From Candidatus Altimarinota bacterium (lineage in GTDB: Bacteria; Patescibacteriota; Gracilibacteria; BD1-5; UBA6164): a stretch of 64,000 bases of DNA. The DNA is taken from positions 186,001-250,000 of the forward strand of contig JAQVDN010000001.1 in NCBI GenBank assembly GCA_028698305.1. Reading direction: 5' to 3'. This document shows positions 55,471 through 64,000 of the stretch, one piece after another. The notes below the pieces were generated by a model. The model saw only the letters and a list, made by a program, of their open reading frames with translations, searched no databases and was not told the DNA's origin. Numbering within the stretch: the stretch's first letter is position 1; each line of letters begins with the position of its first letter. A program made the position numbers and the translations under genes.

Positions 55471-55812
55471 ATGAAAAAAGATTCTTATGATAAACTAAAT
55501 GATGGTTTTGTTAATCTATATGAACAGTGAATTTTTATAAGATGTTATGAAAAAAGTGCAATTTTATTAGCTGAAATAACTTGATATAAATTGTATCCAA
55601 ATATAGACAAAAAAACTTGATTTATATTTTTGGAGCTATGATTTCCAAAAGACTATAAACAAAAGATTTTAACTAATCTAGAAAATAGATGAAATTTTAT
55701 AAGAATAATTGATAAAATTTGAAATATAAGTGAAACATTTTGAAATACAAGATTAGAAATAGAAGAATCTAAATTAAAAGAAATAAAAAATAATTTAATA
55801 AAATTTAATTAA
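55471..55812 (+). CDS. MutS-domain-I-like DGR accessory protein
   Basis: A 113-residue protein. FIRCYEKSAILLAEITGYKLYPN, then GFIFLELGFPKDYKQKILTNLENRGNFIRIID follows the order of MutS domain I, the mismatch-recognition module (FYELYGEDA..., GFP..., L...GYKVAI.EQ). MutS-like (MSL) small proteins are known as DGR accessory factors. The Phe-x-Glu mismatch wedge is not clearly kept (IRCYEKS). It lies two bases upstream of avd and probably works with RT and Avd. Assignment comes from pattern and position. Confidence 0.6.
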
Positions 55813-55813
55813 A

Positions 55814-56164
55814 ATGGTCTTATATGATAATTTGCCAGTATATAAAGAAAGTTATGATTTACTGATTCAAATATTTGAAGTAGTAAAAAAATTTGAAAAA
55901 CAATACAAATATACAATTTGAGATAAAATAAAAAATGAAATAGTAGATTTAATAACAAATATATATAGAGCAAATTCTAGTTTTGAAACTAGAATTTTAA
56001 ATATAAAAAGAGCTCGTGAACAAATAGAAATTTTAAAACTATATTTTAGGCTTTCAAGAGATTTAAAAATATTATCAATAAATAAATTTGCTGATTTAGC
56101 ATTAAAAATTGAAAATTTATCAAAGCAATTATATTCTTGGGAAAAGAGTTGTATAAAAAATTAA
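55814..56164 (+). CDS. avd: Accessory variability determinant (Avd), four-helix bundle
   Basis: A 116-residue all-helical protein rich in Lys and Ile. NLPVYKESYDLLIQIFEVVKKF, then LITNIYRANSSFETR and REQIEILKLYFRLSRDLKIL match the bAvd/23S-intervening-sequence four-helix family. Avd pentamers bind the DGR reverse transcriptase and template RNA and are needed for mutagenic cDNA synthesis. It lies directly before the template repeat, its usual place. Confidence 0.88.
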
Positions 56165-56572
56165 AATATGGCGAGATTTTATAAAATCATAGTATTTTAT
56201 AAAGAGTGCCTATTAATCCTAGTAATCCACTGGAAAATTTTCTAGTAGTAAAAGATATTATATTTTGTTAAATATAATACAAAGTTAGAGATTACCATAG
56301 CTTTAGCAGGTAACCGTAATACTGATGGTTCTACGTTCAACAATCGTGGTAACAATACGAACTTATGGTCAAGTACGCCTAATAGTACTAATGCGTATAA
56401 CAGGAACTTGAATTGGAATAATTCTACAGTTAATCGTAACAACAATAGTCAGGCGAACGGTTTTTCTGTTAGATATATAAGGCTTAAAATAATATTAACT
56501 TAGTATTTTATAAATACTCTACTTAAATCCAGATTTTTTCTGGATTTTTTTATAATCTAAAATTAATAAACA
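56165..56572 (+). ncRNA. DGR template RNA region
   Basis: The avd-RT gap contains the template repeat. The 14-base TAGTATTTTATAAA occurs on both sides (56190-56203 and 56501-56514), and a palindrome GATTTTATAAAATC lies at about 56175-56188. A hairpin AAATCCAGA-TTTTT-TCTGGATTT with T tail (56526-56552) ends it. The region is transcribed with avd or as its own RNA and provides template and primer. Confidence 0.7.
56301..56480 (+). repeat. Template repeat (TR) of the diversity-generating retroelement
   Basis: The 180-base donor of the VR. Its codons are built for diversification: clustered AAC/AAT codons at the positions that vary, while fixed residues avoid adenine at the first two positions (Arg CGT, Thr ACG, Ala GCG). 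It has no start codon in frame and is not itself translated. Confidence 0.96.
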
Positions 56573-57745
56573 ATGAATAATAAACTACTTTATAATCTAT
56601 TTCAAGCCTACTACGAAGCAAGAAAGAATAAAAGAAATACACTAAATCAACTAGATTTCGAATTTAATCTAGAAGAAAATATTATAAAACTATATGATGA
56701 ACTTATCTCTTGAACTTATAAAGTTTGAAAAAGTATTTATTTTATACAAACTCATCCAGTAAAAAGAGAGATTTTTGCTTGAAATTTTAGAGATAGGATA
56801 GTTCATCATCTAATTTATGATTATATATTACCTATATTTGAAAAAGACTTTATATATGATAGTTACTCTTGTAGAAAATGAAAATGAACTAGTTTTTGAG
56901 TCGAAAGAATAGAAAGATTTATAAGAAGTTGTAGTGAAAACTACACAGAAAATTGCTATATATTAAAACTAGATATAAGCTGATATTTTATGAGTATAGA
57001 TAAAGATATACTTTTTGAAAAAATAGAAAATATATTGAGTAATAAAAAAGATTTATTAAAAATAGACTATAATTTTATTCTATATCTTATAAAAGAAATC
57101 ATATATAATGATCCAACAAAAAATAGTATTTTCAAATGAAAAAGAAGTGATTACATATGACTTCCAAAAAATAAGAGTCTATTTTTTGCAAAACAAAATT
57201 CTTGACTTCCGATTTGAAACTTAACAAGTCAACTCTTTTCAAATATTTATCTAAGTGATTTTGATAAATATATAAAAGAAGAATTAAAGATAAAATATTA
57301 TGGTAGATATGTAGATGATTTTGTAATTATTCATAAAGATAAAAACTATTTAAAAGAAGTTATCAAGAAAATAAATAAATACTTAAAATATAATTTACTT
57401 TTAAATCTTCATCCAAAAAAGATTTACTTGCAAGATTATACTAAGTGAGTTTTATTTTTATGAGTATTTATAAAACCATATAGAACATATATTAGAAAAA
57501 GAAGTATATGATATTTTTATAAGAAAATTGAAGTATTAAATAAAAGACTAGAAAACAATGATTTAAAAATAGATAGTAAACTTAAACAAGATTTTTTAAG
57601 TATAATAAATTCATATCTTTGATTTTTAAAACATCATAAAAGCTACAAAAAAAGAAAGCATTTACTTTTAAATCAAGTAAGTGCTTCTTTTTGGAATTAT
57701 TTTTTTATATCTAATAATTATACATTGGTTAAAAAAAAGAAATAA
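56573..57745 (+). CDS. DGR reverse transcriptase
   Basis: A 390-residue reverse transcriptase of the DGR clade. Fingers motifs include [19 protein letters not shown] and ILKLDISGYFMSID (first catalytic Asp). [20 protein letters not shown] near 206-225 is the I/LGxxxSQ motif that marks DGR enzymes, and YVDD is at 246-249. [18 protein letters not shown] gives motifs D and E. It lacks the maturase or nuclease domains of group II introns. It copies TR RNA into cDNA with errors opposite adenines. Confidence 0.96.
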
Positions 57746-57838
57746 TAATTATTTAAACAAAATCTATAATTTTCTAGATTTTAATAAAATATAGTTATAT
57801 TTGAAACTAAATAATAAATTTTAAAATGTTATTTTCTC

Positions 57839-57866
57839 TTGATTTATTCAGAAAAACAAGTATATT
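57839..57866 (+). promoter_or_regulatory. Promoter of gyrA
   Basis: TTGATT (57839-57844) and TATATT (57861-57866), 16 bp spacer, 36 bases before the start. A weak hairpin AATCTA...TAGATT (about 57767-57785) could end the RT transcript. Confidence 0.55.
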
Positions 57867-57901
57867 TATAACATATTTTAAGGCTTAAAAAAAGTAAAGA
57901 T

Positions 57902-60451
<2,550 letters not shown>

Positions 60452-60480
60452 TAAAAAAACTCCCGTAGGGAGTTTTTTAT
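60452..60480. terminator. Bidirectional terminator after gyrA
   Basis: AAAAAACTCCCG-TA-GGGAGTTTTTT, the most GC-rich terminator in the window, between convergent genes. Confidence 0.85.
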
Positions 60481-62708
60481 TATATATTTTTTGTAAATCA
60501 ATCTATATCAAAATATGGTTTTCATAAAACATATTTTTGTAAAAAAGTTTCTGTTATTTTAGAACTTCACTTTTTAATAGCATTATCACTATAACCATTA
60601 GATATAATTTGTCTATTATTTTTTTGAGAAAAAATATTCTTAAATTCTGCCATAGATTTAGTAGAATCTATTTTTTCTTCTCAAATAGAAGATAGTATAG
60701 AGTTAAGAAATATTTTTACATTATTTTCTTCAAAATAATTTGATCATATATTAAATCAAATTCATTTTTTATTTCAAATTGCAGTGAAAATATATTTTCT
60801 ATATTCCCATAAATCACTTAATCATAGTTCATTTAGAGTTTTATAAAAATCTATTATATTTTTAAGAGCCTCAGGACTTGATTTTACAATATTTTTTTCT
60901 TCAACAGACAGGGAAATATTGTGAGTTCAATTTGGGAGGTTAATTTCTAAACTTCAAGAATTTGTATTATAAGAATAAGAATTTGTTTCTATTTTTGTGT
61001 TTGAAGAATTATCTTCTATATTGTTAAAACCATTTTTTATAATTTGTATTTCTTTTTTTTCTTTTTCTAGATTTTCTATTTCTGTCTTTAAATTTTCATT
61101 TTCACTTAATATCTTTTCTAAATGTTTTTTATATTCAAGTTTTCAAGTTCATATATCTATTGCTTCTTGTTCTGTAATTTGTGCAATTATTTTTCAAACA
61201 GTTTTTGCTTCTGAAGCTCTTGTCATACTTGTTCTAGCATTTTCTTCATGTTTTCTAGCTTCTTCAGGATTTCAATTTCTTATAGCTTCTTCTGCTAATG
61301 TTTTATGTTCTAAAGCAGCTTTTTCACTTTTTGCTCAAGAAACTTCAGCTGCTTTACTTGCTGTTTGAGTTTGTGATAATTTAGCATCATATTTTATATT
61401 AAATTTTCCAATTATATTAAATACTTTATCTAAATTACTTACACTTATATTTGATTCAATTTCATTTAAAACTTCATTAGTTACTTTTTCTGCTTCAATA
61501 TTTGCTTCTGCTTCAGATTTTCAGTTTTTTATTAACTTGGCCTTAACTGGTTCAAAAAATAATTTTCTTAAAGCAGATTCTTTATTTTTGATTTCTATAT
61601 CAAACTCTTCTAGTAATGCTTTTTTTTCTTCTCATTCTAGATTTTTTATTGAGTTTAAATTATTTTTAAATTCAATAATAGTATTAGATGATTTAATTTT
61701 ATTAAAAATAGGCAATATTTTTTCTCTAAAATAGTTTTTTACTCATTCGATTAAACTTCATATTTTTCATAAAAAACTAGCTCATTTTAAATCAGCATCT
61801 TTTTCTTTTTGTCTCTCAACAAATCAAAGTATTTCATTTGCTTTATTTTTTTCAAATTTTTTTATTAAATTTTCAGCTGTCAATTCTCATTTACTTTCTA
61901 AAAATCATAAATAATTTTTTAATGCTTTATTTCATAAATTTTGTACATTATTTGTTCTTAATGCACTTTCAACTAATGGAGCATTTGTTATATAGTTTCA
62001 CATACTTAAGTGATATGCATGTATGTCTCAATTTCAATTATATCACTTTTCTAATCATATTCTTTTAATTATATCATCTTGAAATTGATTTGTTCTAATT
62101 ACTTCTTCTTGAGATAAGAAAACATCAGCTGATGTAGAGTCTAAACCAAAAAGACTTGCTACTTTTCATGCAGTATTTCATGTTTTATATTCTCATAGTT
62201 TTTTTCTATCTTCATTTGAAATAGTTAATAATTTTTTTAACTCTGTTTCTGAAAATTTTTCTTTTTTAAAGTATTTTGTGATTAATTCTTTTTTCTCAGA
62301 TAATTTTATTGCTTCAGCTTTCACTTTATCAGTATCTGTTCATTTAATTCTATCTCAAGCCTTACTCCAAAAATTTTTACTTTCTTTAATTCATGATTTC
62401 TCTGCTAGTGATACTATATCTGACAATTCAAACATTATCTTAGCTTTTTCATCTTCTGTTATTTTTTTATCATTGTTTATAGCATTTATTATACTTTTTT
62501 CTAAATCTTTATATTCTTTAACAAATGATTTTAACATATTATCCAATTCTTGATATCTTTTAGGATTGTTTTTACTTTTATCTCTTTCTTCTTTTACACT
62601 TTTTGTTAACTCATAAGCTTCTTTTAAAGCACTTTGAATTTCATTATGTTTTTCAATTTTTAAAGATAGTTTAGCATATTCATATTTAGATATTTCTTGA
62701 GGATCCAT
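60480..62708 (-). CDS. Large coiled-coil protein, unknown
   Basis: A 742-residue protein of no recognised family. It has no signal peptide or membrane helix (MDPQEISKYEYAKLSLKIEKHN at the start). Most of the sequence is helical and rich in Lys, Glu and Ala. Heptad regions are strong at about 20-90 and 500-580 (ASKAAEVSGAKSEKAALEHKT, ARKHEENARTSMTRASEAK). The C-terminal 130 residues look globular (HNISLSVEEKNIVKSS...). A structural or secreted-effector role is possible. It is transcribed alone, convergent with gyrA. Confidence 0.6.
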
Positions 62709-62847
62709 AGTTTTATATAAATTATATAATTTTATTTATTTTATTTTACTATATTTTGCTTTTTAATTCAAAAAATTAGAGCTTTTTATTTGATAAAAAT
62801 AGCTTTTTATTTAAAATAAAACAAACTTTAAAATTAATTATTAATTT
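62709..62847. other. Divergent intergenic region
   Basis: AT-rich spacer between the coiled-coil gene and alaS; it must hold promoters for both, but I see no clear -35/-10 pair. Confidence 0.4.
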
Positions 62848-64000
62848 ATGCAATATTTAAGCTCAGATATAAGACAAAAATACTTAGATTTTTTTAAGAG
62901 TAAATGACATGCAATAATTCCAAGTGCACCAGTAGTTCCAGAAAATGACCCAACAGTTTTATTTAATACTGCTGGTATGCAACCACTTGTTCCATATTTA
63001 CTTTGAGAAACTCATCCACTTGGGAAAAGATTAGCTGATAGTCAAAAATGTATAAGAACTTGAGATATAGAAGAAGTAGGTGATAATAGTCATCTTACAT
63101 TTTTTGAAATGCTTTGAAATTGGTCACTTTGAGATTATTTTAAAAAAGAAAGTATAGCTTATTCTTGGGAATTTTTAACAAGTAAAGATTGGCTTGCTCT
63201 TGATCCGAGAAAGATAGCAGTTACAGTTTTTGAGTGAGATTCTGATGCTCCAAGAGATGAAGAATCAGCTAGTATTTGGGCTAGTGTTGGTATGCCAAAG
63301 GATAGAATATCTTATCTTCCAAAAAAAGACAATTGGTGGGCAGCTGGTGATACTTGACCTTGCGGACCAGATACAGAAATATTTTATTGGGTATGAAATA
63401 GTGAATTTCCACCAGTTTGAAGTAATGTTTGAAATGACGAAAAAAATTGGATGGAAATCTGGAATAATGTATTTATGGAATACAATAAATTACCAGATGG
63501 TAGTTTAGTTAAACTTCCGGCTCAAAATGTAGATACTGGTATGTGACTTGAAAGAATTACAGCTACACTAAATTGAGAAAAAACAGTATATAATACAGAT
63601 ATTTTTAGTGAAATAATATCTTCAATTTCAAAAGAAATAGGAGTTGCTTACAATGATGAAACTATGAGATCTATTAGAATAATAGCTGATCATTCTAGAA
63701 CAGCAACAGTTATGATAAGTGACTGAGTAATTCCAGCTAACGTAGATCAAGGTTATGTACTTAGAAGACTTATAAGAATTGCTATAAGACAAGCATATAA
63801 ATTATGATTTAAATGAGAATTTTTAAGTAAGGTTTCTCTTACAGTTATAGAAAAATTGTGAGTTGCTTATCCTCATATGATAGAAAAAAAAGAAGAAATA
63901 GTTAGCGAAATACTTAGAGAAGAAAAACAATTTTGAGAAACTCTTGAAAAATGATTAAAAGAATTTGAAAAGCTTGTTTCATGATTTCAAATTGCTTTTG
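62848..64000 (+). CDS. alaS: Alanyl-tRNA synthetase, N-terminal part
   Basis: The 384 codons present cover the class II catalytic core; the gene continues beyond the window. [18 protein letters not shown] is the usual start, [16 protein letters not shown] is motif 1, the FFEMLGNWSLGDYFKKE block is motif 2, [16 protein letters not shown] is a glycine-rich loop and NVDTGMGLERI is motif 3. Invariant glycines are TGA. The editing and C-Ala domains would follow to the right. Confidence 0.95.

Noticed and set aside
55057-56480. VR and TR as an ordinary gene-fragment duplication
   Set aside because: Substitutions are restricted to template adenines, which normal drift does not produce, and a DGR-type RT and Avd flank the template.

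Overview
The window is a very AT-rich bacterial chromosome segment that can only be read if UGA encodes glycine (translation table 25). Under the standard code nearly every gene breaks at in-frame TGA. With TGA as Gly, full-length GyrA, GyrB, IF2, RF1, HisRS, AlaRS, RpoA and ribosomal proteins appear, with TGA at invariant glycines (P-loops, the GGQ of RF1, GHVDHGKT of IF2). Genes stop only at TAA or TAG, and the release factor here is RF1 type. With the small-genome gene content, type IV pili and conserved CPR/Patescibacteria families, this points to Absconditabacteria (SR1) or Gracilibacteria. Table 25 cannot separate the two.

Layout. 1-6.6 kb: prfA, an N-formylglutamate amidohydrolase-like gene, a nucleotidyltransferase, an HNH protein, a toxin-antitoxin pair, gyrB and an SDR. 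6.7-13.2 kb: RNA block with tRNA-Asn, two tRNA-Ser, tRNA-Met, four tandem promoters, 16S-23S-5S, tRNA-Arg and tRNA-Val. Several tRNA 3' ends are duplicated around a small structured repeat. 13.3-20.3 kb: a TIM-barrel gene, then a long minus-strand operon (ybeY, PrgI-like, TraC-like, VirB2-like, membrane proteins, secG, family-5 solute-binding protein). 20.3-36.7 kb: a 6S-like RNA candidate, ferredoxin, rplI, ruvX and a type IV pilus region (prepilins, pilT, pilC, SpoIIE-type phosphatase, pilB) interrupted by hisS. It includes minor pilins carrying LamG-like and discoidin-like domains. 36.8-45.8 kb: methyltransferase, gmk, trmD, tig, a Jag-like protein, infB and a cyclic-nucleotide-binding protein. 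45.9-51.6 kb: translation genes infA-rpmJ-rpsM-rpsK-rpsD-rpoA-rplQ-rplM-rpsI, rpsL-rpsG and rpmA. 51.8-53 kb: a sugar-1-phosphate nucleotidylyltransferase.

53.1-57.8 kb holds the most striking system, a complete diversity-generating retroelement (DGR). It comprises a 586-residue prepilin-like target with a C-terminal C-type-lectin-like domain carrying the variable repeat (VR), a MutS-domain-I-like small protein, Avd, the template repeat (TR) and a DGR reverse transcriptase. TR and VR align over 180 bp with 20 differences, and every one falls on a template adenine. The target's prepilin N-terminus matches that of another prepilin in the window, so the diversified lectin is probably displayed on a type IV pilus. 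Just upstream is a small transcription unit made of eight perfect 10-bp repeats. The window closes with gyrA, a large coiled-coil protein and the 5' part of alaS.

Regulatory style. Several genes have a promoter of the form TTGAYW, about 16 bp, TATAAT-like. Almost no start codon has a Shine-Dalgarno sequence (starts sit in AT-rich contexts such as TAATTATG), and the 16S 3' end reads UAUCUCCUU rather than CACCUCCUU. Most convergent genes share bidirectional hairpin terminators.
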